A DNA stretch of 32,356 nucleotides from Candidatus Segatella mututuai (GCA_002439605.1 DJOI01000034.1:1-32356); one strand, 5' to 3'. Shown: positions 23,664-30,659, numbered from the stretch's first letter. Translations and numbers: made by a program. Notes: a model not told the origin generated them from the letters alone.

Positions 23664-25004
23664 ATGAGCCATATTTTCAAGATAAGAAAAGAAGAGAAGT
23701 GGGCTGTCATCGTGGCACTTCTCGTATTCACAGCACTCAACACTCTCATGGTGTGCTATCACTTCACGCCCTTCACCAAGGGCGGAGACAACATCGGCTA
23801 CTGGAGCCTCTTCACCCGATACTATCAGATTTCTGGATTCGACGTGTTCACCTATCTCACCGTGTCCAAGTGGAACGCCTACTACACCGAATTCCGCCAT
23901 CCGTTGCTACCATTCCTCTGGTATCCGTTCTATCTACTCAACTACTTGCAGATGCAACTCACAGGCAAGAACATGGCCATCATCCTCGTGGCTGTCGTGA
24001 TGACGATGCTCTCCACCTACTCGTTTGTCTTCATCCGCCGCACCTTCAGAGAGATATTGCAGCTCGGCAAACTCGATGCCAACCTTCTGTCGGTGCTTTT
24101 CTTCTCCTTCGCCTACATCATGCTCTCCAGCTTCGTGCCCGACCATTTCGGTTTGTCGATGTTCATGCTCACCCTCACGCTCTATGTGTCGGGCAAGCAT
24201 TTGGCGTGTCACGAGAAGATGCCAGCCTGGCAGACAGCCACGCTTTTCGTCCTTACAGCAGGCGTAACCATCACCAACGGAGCCAAGGTGTTTCTCTCCT
24301 CACTCTTTACCAACGGCAAGAGTTTCTTCAAATGGCGCCATCTGCTGACGGTCGTCGCCATCCCCTCGCTGTTCATCATCGCCGCCGCCATCTGGCAGAA
24401 CGAGGCTTTCATCATTCCCCACCGCCAGGAAGGGCTACGCATTCTGCATGCACGCGAACAACGCGACAGCGTGTTCAAGGCTCAGGTGGAAGCCGACCAG
24501 AAGCGCAAGCGCGAGATTCACGGAACCGCCATCAAGGACAAAGGCATGCTCTCCTGGGCAGACCTCAGCGTGTCACGCTCGCAGTCGTTGGTAGAAAATG
24601 TCTTCGGCGAATCGCTCATCCTGCACAAGGACCACTTGCTGCAGGACGTCGGCACCCACCGCCCCATCTTCGTACACTACCAGACAGCTCTGCCCTACAT
24701 TCTGGAAGCCATCATCGTAGTGCTCTTCGCCGCAGGCTTGTGGATGGGGCGCAGGTCGAAATTTCTGTGGATGACAGGCGCATGGGTGGTGTTCGACGCA
24801 TTCATACACTTAGGTCTGGGCTTCGGCCTCAACGAAGTGTACATCATGACGGCACACTGGGCTTTCATCATCCCCATCGCCATAGGCTATCTGCTCAAAG
24901 GGCTCAACACCAAGAACCAGTCGCATCTACGCCTCATCGTCATGGTGCTTGCCGTATTCTTATTCTTCTACAACGGGCTACTCATCGCCCAATATCTATT
25001 GTAA
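23664..25004 (+). CDS. Polytopic membrane protein, GT-C-like (possibly DUF6080), paralogue 2
   Basis: This 446-residue protein is clearly homologous to its upstream neighbour over its full length: both begin with FKI(K/R)(R/K)EE(R/K)W, share the GGDN/LTDN acidic loop (D42 here), GFD..TY, FRHPLL (R78-H79-P80), FSFAY, VPDHF, F(L)FTNG(K/S)(K/S)FF, VENLFGE/VENVFGE, and GLGFG(I/L)NEVYIMTAHW/Y near the C-terminus. The soluble insert at ~255-310 is shorter than in paralogue 1. Likely an inner-membrane glycosyltransferase of GT-C type or a related transporter-like protein; the conserved D, R, H and the NEVYIMTAH segment are candidates for the active site. A 100-bp purine-rich leader precedes it. Confidence 0.75.
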   Translation: MSHIFKIRKEEKWAVIVALLVFTALNTLMVCYHFTPFTKGGDNIGYWSLFTRYYQISGFDVFTYLTVSKWNAYYTEFRHPLLPFLWYPFYLLNYLQMQLTGKNMAIILVAVVMTMLSTYSFVFIRRTFREILQLGKLDANLLSVLFFSFAYIMLSSFVPDHFGLSMFMLTLTLYVSGKHLACHEKMPAWQTATLFVLTAGVTITNGAKVFLSSLFTNGKSFFKWRHLLTVVAIPSLFIIAAAIWQNEAFIIPHRQEGLRILHAREQRDSVFKAQVEADQKRKREIHGTAIKDKGMLSWADLSVSRSQSLVENVFGESLILHKDHLLQDVGTHRPIFVHYQTALPYILEAIIVVLFAAGLWMGRRSKFLWMTGAWVVFDAFIHLGLGFGLNEVYIMTAHWAFIIPIAIGYLLKGLNTKNQSHLRLIVMVLAVFLFFYNGLLIAQYLL

Positions 25005-25049
25005 ACTGCAACAAGACATTCCCCATCAAACAACAAAACATTCCACATC

Positions 25050-26012
25050 ATGCCCACAGTATCCATCCTCGTCCCCATCTACGGTGTAGAACAATACATA
25101 GAACGATGTGCCGAAACGCTGTTACGGCAGTCTTATAGCGACATTGAGTATGTGTTCGTAAACGACTGCACCAAGGACAGAAGCGTGGAAATACTGCGAC
25201 AGGTTATCGACCGATTCCCTGCACGGAAGGCACAGGTGAGGTTGATAAGCCACGAGCGCAACAGAGGTTTGGGAGGTGCGCGCCACACGGCCTTCGCAGC
25301 TTCGCGAGGTCGATATATCATGCATGTGGACAGCGACGACCTCCTGCCGCTCGATGCTGTGGAAAAACTGGTAGTGGCTGCCATGAAGAGCAAAGCCGAC
25401 ATCGTAGACGGAGGCTTCGCCGACTGGGAGAACGGGAAAGCCACCAAGTTTCATCCCGCCGCCCATGACAGCCACCGCACCTACCTGCGCAAGCTGCTCT
25501 GCCAGAACATCACCTCCAACCGCATCTGGGGGCGAATCTATCGCAGGGATTTGTTAGAAATCCACGGCATATACAGCGTCGATGGCATAGACTACAGCGA
25601 GGATTATGCCGTGGTGGCACGAGCCATGTACTTTGCCAAGCGCCATTTCATCGACGACGTGGTATACTATTATCGCAAGGACAACATCGCCTCCTACACC
25701 CACGACATCTCGGAGAAAAGCCTCGTCTCGCACTTCTGTGCTTGCCAGCTTGTGGCGTCGTTCATCGAGCGGCATGACAACAAGGGCATTTACCGCACAG
25801 CCACCGACATCGGCATGGTGAATGCCTATCGCATAGCGGCCGAGCTGCACCTACCGTTCGAAAGGGTAGACAGCATCTGCACCTACCGCGTCGCCCATCC
25901 CGTCTGCCGCCTCTGCATCTCGCTTCTGCGGCGGGGCTGGAAGGTGAAACACGTCAATCTTCTGTATCTTTTGTTCAGAAGAATTTATAATTTACAGATA
26001 TTCAGAAGATAG
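25050..26012 (+). CDS. Glycosyltransferase family 2
   Basis: The 320-residue cytoplasmic protein has a GT-A fold: VSILVPIYGVEQYIERC at the N-terminus, VFVNDCTKDRS (nucleotide-binding loop), RNRGLGGARHTA, and the metal-binding DSDD at 94-97. EDYAVVARA around residues 185-195 supplies the usual ED catalytic-base-like motif of bacterial inverting GT2 enzymes. It would transfer a sugar from a nucleotide donor to a lipid-linked glycan or polymer; donor and acceptor cannot be read. No membrane helices, but the C-terminus is basic and hydrophobic (RRGWKVKHVNLLYLLF), suggesting peripheral membrane attachment. It is 45 bp after paralogue 2 and ends the rightward block, before convergent flippase. Confidence 0.92.
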   Translation: MPTVSILVPIYGVEQYIERCAETLLRQSYSDIEYVFVNDCTKDRSVEILRQVIDRFPARKAQVRLISHERNRGLGGARHTAFAASRGRYIMHVDSDDLLPLDAVEKLVVAAMKSKADIVDGGFADWENGKATKFHPAAHDSHRTYLRKLLCQNITSNRIWGRIYRRDLLEIHGIYSVDGIDYSEDYAVVARAMYFAKRHFIDDVVYYYRKDNIASYTHDISEKSLVSHFCACQLVASFIERHDNKGIYRTATDIGMVNAYRIAAELHLPFERVDSICTYRVAHPVCRLCISLLRRGWKVKHVNLLYLLFRRIYNLQIFRR

Positions 26013-26067
26013 AGAAGTTAAGAAAACTTTGGGAGAAAGTGAGTGAATTGTTTCCTCTCACTTATCA

Positions 26068-26142
26068 AAATCTCCGTTCCGTAGTATGGAACGGACATCC
26101 CAAACTACGGAACATACATTCCAAACTACGGAACGGAGATTT
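26068..26142. terminator. Long nested inverted repeat between convergent genes, probable bidirectional terminator
   Basis: AAATCTCCGTTCCGTAGT (26068-26085) is perfectly complementary to 26125-26142. Inside the 39-nt loop the same elements recur: TGGAACGGA, and a second copy of CCAAACTACGGAAC (26100-26113, against 26122-26134). Alternative shorter hairpins can therefore form. On the plus strand it is followed by ATTTTTTCTTTTT (26151 onward, which is also the end of the flippase gene). It lies 55 bp past the GT2 stop and 7 bp past the flippase stop. Confidence 0.65.
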
Positions 26143-26149
26143 CTGCACA

Positions 26150-27586
26150 CTATTTTTTCTTTTTCATGAATGCGAGACATTCATCAAGTATCTTTACCCG
26201 AAAAAGCTTCATGACAGCAAAATAGAGAGAAGAAGCCAAGACAACTCTTGCCAGTAAAAGCAGATAGATGTTCGACAGCCAGCAAGTAAGGTAATAAGTG
26301 ACCGCCATGCAGCCTGTCGCACAAAGCAGGAAAGGCAGCGTGTCGAGGCAAATGTCCCTGAAGCGCAAGCCCGTGATGCGCCTGATGGCACTCTGCCACA
26401 CCACCAGCCACAATATCATGAAGGACGTGTAAGCCACTACCATCCAGTAGATGCCATAGCTATGGCAGAACAACACCAGCGCCAACAATCCAACGACTTG
26501 CCCCAGGTTGCACCACATGTAAACATCCGATCGACCGTTGCTGATGGCCAGGTTCTGATAGAGCGTGTACAGCGGAACAAAAGCTCCGCTCACGCAGAGA
26601 ATCTGCAACAGAGCCACACTCGCCATCCACTTGTCGCCGATGGTGATGAGTATGAACTCGCGAGAGACCAGTGCCAATCCAAACATCAGCGGGAAAGAGA
26701 GAAAGGAGGTGAAGCGGAACATCTTGCGAAACACCTGCCGCTCCCTTCCCCTGTCGTCCTTCACCGACGAGAGCACAGGCTGCGCTATCTGCCCCACCGT
26801 GTTGGATATAAACGAATTGGCCTTGGTGTTCCAATTGTATGCCTGCGAGTAGTTGCCCACATCGGCGATGGGATAGAAACGACCGAAGATGAAGGTCAGC
26901 ACATTGCTGCTCACCGTGTTGATGATATTGGTGACGAGCAACTTCACGCTGAATCCAAACATTCGTTTTACCGGCCCGAAGTCGATGCGCAACTGTGGCC
27001 GCCAGCCCGTGTAATAGAACCTGCCGAAGTTGAGCACCGTGATAAAAATTACCTGTTGCCAGGCCAAGCTCCAATAAGCCATGCCACAGAAGGCGAGGCA
27101 CACACCTACTACGTTCGACGATACGAGTGCCACAAAGCTAACGATGGCTATCTCCTTGTTCATCATGTTCTTGGTCATGTAGGCATTCTGCACGATGCCG
27201 AACGAGGAGATGAAAAAGGCCAGGAACACAAAGCGTGACAACCATACGAGGCAGGGCTGGCGAAAGAAACCGGCTATCAGCGGTGCGCAGAAGAAAAGTG
27301 CCACATAGAGACCGAAACTCACGATGACGTTGAACCAGAACACCGAGTTGTAGTCGCGGTCGGTGGGATGCTTCAAGTTGACCAAAGCCTGTGTGAAGCC
27401 GCTGCTCTGCAGGTTGCCAGCGATGAGCGTGAAGATGGTGAGTATGCCGATGATACCATAGTCGGCAGGCGAGAGCAAGCGCGCCAAGAAGATGCCGAAC
27501 AAGATGTTGAGCACCTGTGTGGAGCCGCTGTTCATGGCTCCCCAAAACAATCCCTTCGCAGTTTTCTCCTTTAATGTTTCAGCCAT
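26150..27586 (-). CDS. Wzx-type lipopolysaccharide/polysaccharide flippase (MOP superfamily)
   Basis: The 478-residue product has 12-14 membrane helices and the N-terminal pattern KTAKGLFWGAMNSGSTQVLN with RLLSPADYGIIG, typical of the WzxC-like oligosaccharide flippases that move undecaprenyl-diphosphate-linked repeat units across the inner membrane. PLMFGLALVSREFILITIGDKWM, another conserved stretch, is present in the middle. I take the ATG at 27586; an in-frame TTG ten codons earlier adds only a basic leader and has no supporting signal. The gene faces the others, with its own promoter at 27760-27730 and a leader of about 140 nt holding a large hairpin. No Wzy polymerase or sugar-initiating transferase is visible in the window. 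Confidence 0.9.
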   Translation of the reverse strand: MAETLKEKTAKGLFWGAMNSGSTQVLNILFGIFLARLLSPADYGIIGILTIFTLIAGNLQSSGFTQALVNLKHPTDRDYNSVFWFNVIVSFGLYVALFFCAPLIAGFFRQPCLVWLSRFVFLAFFISSFGIVQNAYMTKNMMNKEIAIVSFVALVSSNVVGVCLAFCGMAYWSLAWQQVIFITVLNFGRFYYTGWRPQLRIDFGPVKRMFGFSVKLLVTNIINTVSSNVLTFIFGRFYPIADVGNYSQAYNWNTKANSFISNTVGQIAQPVLSSVKDDRGRERQVFRKMFRFTSFLSFPLMFGLALVSREFILITIGDKWMASVALLQILCVSGAFVPLYTLYQNLAISNGRSDVYMWCNLGQVVGLLALVLFCHSYGIYWMVVAYTSFMILWLVVWQSAIRRITGLRFRDICLDTLPFLLCATGCMAVTYYLTCWLSNIYLLLLARVVLASSLYFAVMKLFRVKILDECLAFMKKKK

Positions 27587-27608
27587 TTTTCTTCGTTTTT
27601 TATTCAAG

Positions 27609-27712
27609 TTTCGCAAGTCAAGGAGTTAAAGGAGTTAAGAAAACAGCTTTTTAGCCTGGCCTTCAAACAATCAGTCATTTACCTTACTCCCTTAACTCCT
27701 TGATATGCGAAA
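27609..27712 (-). promoter_or_regulatory. 30-bp imperfect inverted repeat in the flippase 5' leader
   Basis: The left arm TTTCGCAAGTCAAGGAGTTA (continuing to 27639) pairs with 27683-27712, with about 27 of 30 positions matching, around a 43-nt loop. The left arm contains a tandem AGGAGTTAA AGGAGTTAA. The promoter elements lie outside the arms, at 27730-27760, so inversion of the segment would not flip the promoter. A leader hairpin that acts as an attenuator, or a dispersed repeat, is the more economical reading. Confidence 0.6.
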
Positions 27713-27729
27713 GTTCTGTTTTTATTATG

Positions 27730-27760
27730 CAAAAATAGCATTATTTGTTTGAAGTTCAAA
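27730..27760 (-). promoter_or_regulatory. Flippase promoter (TTTG - 19 bp - TATTTTTG, leftward)
   Basis: On the minus strand, TTTG (27760-27757) and TATTTTTG (27737-27730) are 19 bp apart, a full Bacteroidetes promoter. The predicted start is near 27725, giving a leader of about 140 nt. It overlaps the rightward promoter at 27748-27778. Confidence 0.6.
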
Positions 27761-27778
27761 ACATTTTGCGTACTTTTG
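27748..27778 (+). promoter_or_regulatory. GT4 promoter (TTTG - 19 bp - TACTTTTG, rightward)
   Basis: TTTG at 27748-27751 and TACTTTTG at 27771-27778 are 19 bp apart. The -7 element ends 4 bp before the only available start codon (GTG 27783), which predicts an essentially leaderless mRNA. Its -33 region overlaps that of the leftward flippase promoter. Confidence 0.6.
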
Positions 27779-27782
27779 TCGT

Positions 27783-28880
27783 GTGAAACGAATATTCCAT
27801 ATCATATCCCACTTCGACATGGGCGGAGCAGAGCGTGTGGCGCTCAACATAGCCCTGTCCCAGAACACCGCCCTCGAGTATCACATCGTCGAGGTCGCAA
27901 GAGGACGATCGCCCTTCACAAGACAGTTTATCAACGAGATGAAGGAGGCTCGCGTTGCCTTCCATCGTTCGCCCGTCCCCACCGTGCCGTTCCACTATCT
28001 CTTCGAGAAGATGGCAGCCCTGCTGTTTCCGCTGTGGTTTGTATCCCTCTTTCTGAAGTATCAGCCCGCGGTAGTCCATTGCCACAGCGAGATTCCCGAA
28101 TGGGCCGTCTATAGATTTTTCCGCCTCTTTCCCCAGCTCACCCGCCATTGCCGCGTGGTACGAACCATACACAACACATCGCTGTGGCACGGCATGCGGA
28201 AGACGGGCAGCAAGGTGGAAGCCTGGCTGCAGTCGAGAAACGCCAACATAGCCATCTCCACTTCGGTGCTCGAGGCTTACAAGGAGGCTTACCATGCCCT
28301 GCCACCTATTATATATAATGGCATTGCGCCCTGTCGAAAGCGAAAGACATATTCTGGACTTGTGAAAGGGAAAATCAACATTCTCTTTGCCGGACGCATG
28401 GAAGAGCAGAAAGGTGTCTACCACCTGGCCGACATCGTAGAGAGGTTGAGAGACAACGACCGATACTTCTTCCACATCTTCGGAAGCGGTAGACTCAAGG
28501 ACTGGCTCACCCACAGGATTGGCGACGCACCCAATGCCTGCATCCATCCGCCGCTCTTCGGCCTGTCGGCTTATCTCGGCTCGTTCGACTATCTGCTCAT
28601 GCCTTCCGAGCACGAGGGCCTGGCGCTTCTGTCCATCGAGGCAAGCATGGAGGGCACGCCCGTCATCATCAACGATGCCAAGGGACTCTCCGACACGCTG
28701 CCAGCACACTGGCCGCTTAAAGTAGAGCACAACGACATCGATGCCTACATGCGCCTCTTCGCCCATACCCTTCCGCAAGGCGACAGATCCCTTTGGGCAC
28801 AGGAAGCCAGGCAGTATGCCGAAAGCCACTTCTCGCTGCGGCAGATGCAGGAGGCTTACGAAAAAATCTACAACTCCTGA
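27783..28880 (+). CDS. Glycosyltransferase family 4 (GT-B fold), GTG start
   Basis: The 365-residue cytoplasmic enzyme has the N-terminal motif IISHFDMGGAERVALN, typical of GT4 enzymes, a linker, and a C-terminal nucleotide-sugar domain with FAGRMEEQKGVYHL and the E-x7-E motif (E278 and E286 in SEHEGLALLSIEA). It would add a sugar to a membrane-associated glycan; the donor is unknown. The only in-frame initiation codon compatible with the conserved N-terminus is GTG at 27783: no ATG exists between the upstream in-frame stop (TGA at 27750-27752) and Met13, which is inside the GGAERV motif. A promoter abuts the start. The PafA-like phosphatase follows 42 bp later. Confidence 0.92.
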   Translation: MKRIFHIISHFDMGGAERVALNIALSQNTALEYHIVEVARGRSPFTRQFINEMKEARVAFHRSPVPTVPFHYLFEKMAALLFPLWFVSLFLKYQPAVVHCHSEIPEWAVYRFFRLFPQLTRHCRVVRTIHNTSLWHGMRKTGSKVEAWLQSRNANIAISTSVLEAYKEAYHALPPIIYNGIAPCRKRKTYSGLVKGKINILFAGRMEEQKGVYHLADIVERLRDNDRYFFHIFGSGRLKDWLTHRIGDAPNACIHPPLFGLSAYLGSFDYLLMPSEHEGLALLSIEASMEGTPVIINDAKGLSDTLPAHWPLKVEHNDIDAYMRLFAHTLPQGDRSLWAQEARQYAESHFSLRQMQEAYEKIYNS

Positions 28881-28922
28881 AGCATCAAGAAAAAGAAGTA
28901 TTAACCAACAACCCTATAAAAC

Positions 28923-30533
28923 ATGAACAAGATTCATAAGCTTATCCTTATTCTCTGCGCCTTCTGCGGAATGGCACAGGCACAACCCGAACGCCCCAAG
29001 CTCGTAGTGGGCATCGTGATAGACCAGATGAGATGGGACTATCTCTATCGTTATTACGCACGTTATGGCGAGGGCGGATTCAAGCGACTGTTGGGAGAAG
29101 GGTTCAGTTGCGAGAACACATGCATCCCCTACATTCCTTCGGTCACAGCCATAGGACACGCCTCCATCTACACGGGCTCCGTGCCTTCGATACACGGCAT
29201 TGCTGGCAACAACTTCGTGGTAGACGGCAACATCGCCTACTGCACGGACGACGAAACCGTAGCTCCCGTCGGTTCAGACAGCAAGGCTGGCAAGATGTCG
29301 CCGCGCAACATGTGGACGACAACCATCGGCGACGAACTGCGCCTTGCCACCAACAACCGTTCCAAGGTAATCGGCGTGGCACTGAAAGACCGCGCCGCCA
29401 TACTGCCTGCCGGCCACCATGCCAACGGAGCCTTCTGGTTCGACGACAAATCGGGCAAGTTCATCACCAGCACCTTCTACATGAACAAGCTGCCCCAATG
29501 GGTTGACAAGTTCAACAAACAGAAAAAAGCAGAAAAATATCTATCACAGAAATGGGAAACACTCTATCCCATAGACACGTACAAGGAGAGTACAGCCGAC
29601 GAAAACAATTACGAAAACGGCATACAGGAAGGCGTCAAGGCAACGTTGCCCCTCGACCTACCAGCCCTCTACAAGAAATACGGATATAAGATAATCCGCA
29701 ATACGCCTTTCGGAAACAGTCTCACCATCGACATCGCCAAAGCTGCCATCGAGGGCGAGGACTTGGGGCAGGGCAGCGAAACCGACATGCTCACAGTGAG
29801 CTGTTCCAGCACCGATTACATAGGCCATCAGGTGGGTATCAACGCCATAGAGACCGAAGACTGCTATCTGCGGCTTGACCAAACGCTTGCCAGCTTCTTC
29901 GACTATCTCGACCAAAAAGTGGGAAAAGGCAACTATCTACTCTTCCTCAGCGCCGACCACGGCGGCATGAACAACGCACAGTATCTCATCGACCAACACA
30001 TTCCCGCTGGTAACTGGGACGACCGCGTGTGCGCCAAGCAACTAAACGCCCTGCTCAAAGCCAAGTATCCATCAGCTGGCGACCTCGTAAAAACTGTCAT
30101 GAACTACCAAGTATTCTTCAACCTCGATGAAATAGAAGCACAAAAGCTCGACTTCGACGCTATCAAAGAGACTGTGGTCGGCGAACTGAAGAAAGACAAG
30201 CGCATACAGTATGCCTTCGACATGGAGAAAGCTTCCGTGGCGAGTGTTCCCGACGAAGTGAAGTATCGCGCCATCAATGGCTACAACCGCGAAAGGAGCG
30301 GAGGCGTGCAGGTTGTCCTGAAGCCAGGATACTATGATTTCTGGAACATGAAGGGAACCACCCACGGCTCCTGGAACCCTTACGACACCCACATCCCGCT
30401 GCTCTTCATGGGATGGCACATCCAGCATGGCGCGAGCACACGACCACACTACATGACCGACATTGCCGCCACCGTATGTGCCTTGCTCCACATCCAGGTG
30501 CCCAACGGTTGCATCGGCACACCTATTTTCTGA
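28923..30533 (+). CDS. PafA-like periplasmic alkaline phosphatase
   Basis: The 536-residue protein has a signal peptide (residues 1-20, AQA-QP) and an alkaline-phosphatase-superfamily fold close to PafA, a highly active zinc monoesterase of Bacteroidetes. The nucleophile is T75 in SVTAIGHASIYTG, N96 in HGIAGNN fits the phosphate-binding asparagine, and K155/R157 in LKDRAAILPAG correspond to the Lys/Arg pair of PafA that distinguishes it from E. coli PhoA and from diesterase NPP enzymes. Metal ligands include SADHGG, near residue 343, DYIGHQ at about 300 and a C-terminal HGSWNPYDTHIP. It would release phosphate from monoesters in the periplasm. No Pho-box-like sequence was recognised; the 42-bp gap to the GT4 gene suggests cotranscription. 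Confidence 0.9.
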   Translation: MNKIHKLILILCAFCGMAQAQPERPKLVVGIVIDQMRWDYLYRYYARYGEGGFKRLLGEGFSCENTCIPYIPSVTAIGHASIYTGSVPSIHGIAGNNFVVDGNIAYCTDDETVAPVGSDSKAGKMSPRNMWTTTIGDELRLATNNRSKVIGVALKDRAAILPAGHHANGAFWFDDKSGKFITSTFYMNKLPQWVDKFNKQKKAEKYLSQKWETLYPIDTYKESTADENNYENGIQEGVKATLPLDLPALYKKYGYKIIRNTPFGNSLTIDIAKAAIEGEDLGQGSETDMLTVSCSSTDYIGHQVGINAIETEDCYLRLDQTLASFFDYLDQKVGKGNYLLFLSADHGGMNNAQYLIDQHIPAGNWDDRVCAKQLNALLKAKYPSAGDLVKTVMNYQVFFNLDEIEAQKLDFDAIKETVVGELKKDKRIQYAFDMEKASVASVPDEVKYRAINGYNRERSGGVQVVLKPGYYDFWNMKGTTHGSWNPYDTHIPLLFMGWHIQHGASTRPHYMTDIAATVCALLHIQVPNGCIGTPIF

Positions 30534-30553
30534 TGTTTTCCTGCAGGAAAACA
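30534..30553. repeat. 20-bp perfect palindrome after the phosphatase stop
   Basis: TGTTTTCCTG (30534-30543) is immediately followed by its exact complement CAGGAAAACA (30544-30553), with no loop. It abuts the TGA of the phosphatase gene. A loopless palindrome is more typical of a dimeric regulator's binding site than of a terminator. Confidence 0.6.
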
Positions 30554-30610
30554 ACAGAAAATAATAGAAAATAATAGAAAATAACAGGATATAACAGAAT
30601 ATAACAGAAA
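30551..30610. repeat. Six tandem 10-bp repeats (ATAACAGAAA type)
   Basis: The 60 bases fall into six 10-mers: ACAACAGAAA, ATAATAGAAA, ATAATAGAAA, ATAACAGGAT, ATAACAGAAT, ATAACAGAAA. The period is one helical turn, with A-tracts in phase, so the DNA may be intrinsically bent. It sits just upstream of the promoter for the next gene. Copy number could vary by slippage. Confidence 0.75.
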
Positions 30611-30617
30611 ACGACCT

Positions 30618-30659
30618 CTGTTTTTCAGCTATAATGACTACCTTTGGCTGAAAAAGCAG
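30618..30659 (+). promoter_or_regulatory. Promoter -7 element inside a hairpin, upstream of the sulfur amino acid genes
   Basis: TTTTTCAGC (30621-30629) pairs with GCTGAAAAA (30647-30655), with an added CTG/CAG pair beyond a one-base bulge (30618-30620, 30657-30659). TACCTTTG (30639-30646), matching TAnnTTTG, lies in the loop. It predicts a transcription start near 30650 and a 26-nt leader. The overlap of inverted repeat and promoter resembles an operator; it could instead terminate transcription from upstream. Confidence 0.5.

Noticed and set aside
23699..25138. 479-codon plus-strand frame overlapping GT-C-like paralogue 2
   Set aside because: Arg/His-rich low-complexity translation; the overlapping frame is supported by homology to its paralogue.
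26039..26257. 72-codon frame after the GT2 gene
   Set aside because: It spans the inverted repeat and then runs antisense into the flippase 3' end.
27587..27616. TTG start for the flippase
   Set aside because: It adds ten basic residues and overlaps the leader inverted repeat; ATG 27586 starts the conserved part.
27609..27760. Invertible promoter of the Bacteroides capsule type
   Set aside because: The inverted-repeat arms enclose only 43 bp (27640-27682) and no promoter; the leftward promoter lies outside the arms, and no invertase gene is visible.
27756..28829. 357-codon minus-strand frame opposite the GT4 gene
   Set aside because: The GT4 has all family motifs and a promoter; the antisense product is unrecognisable.
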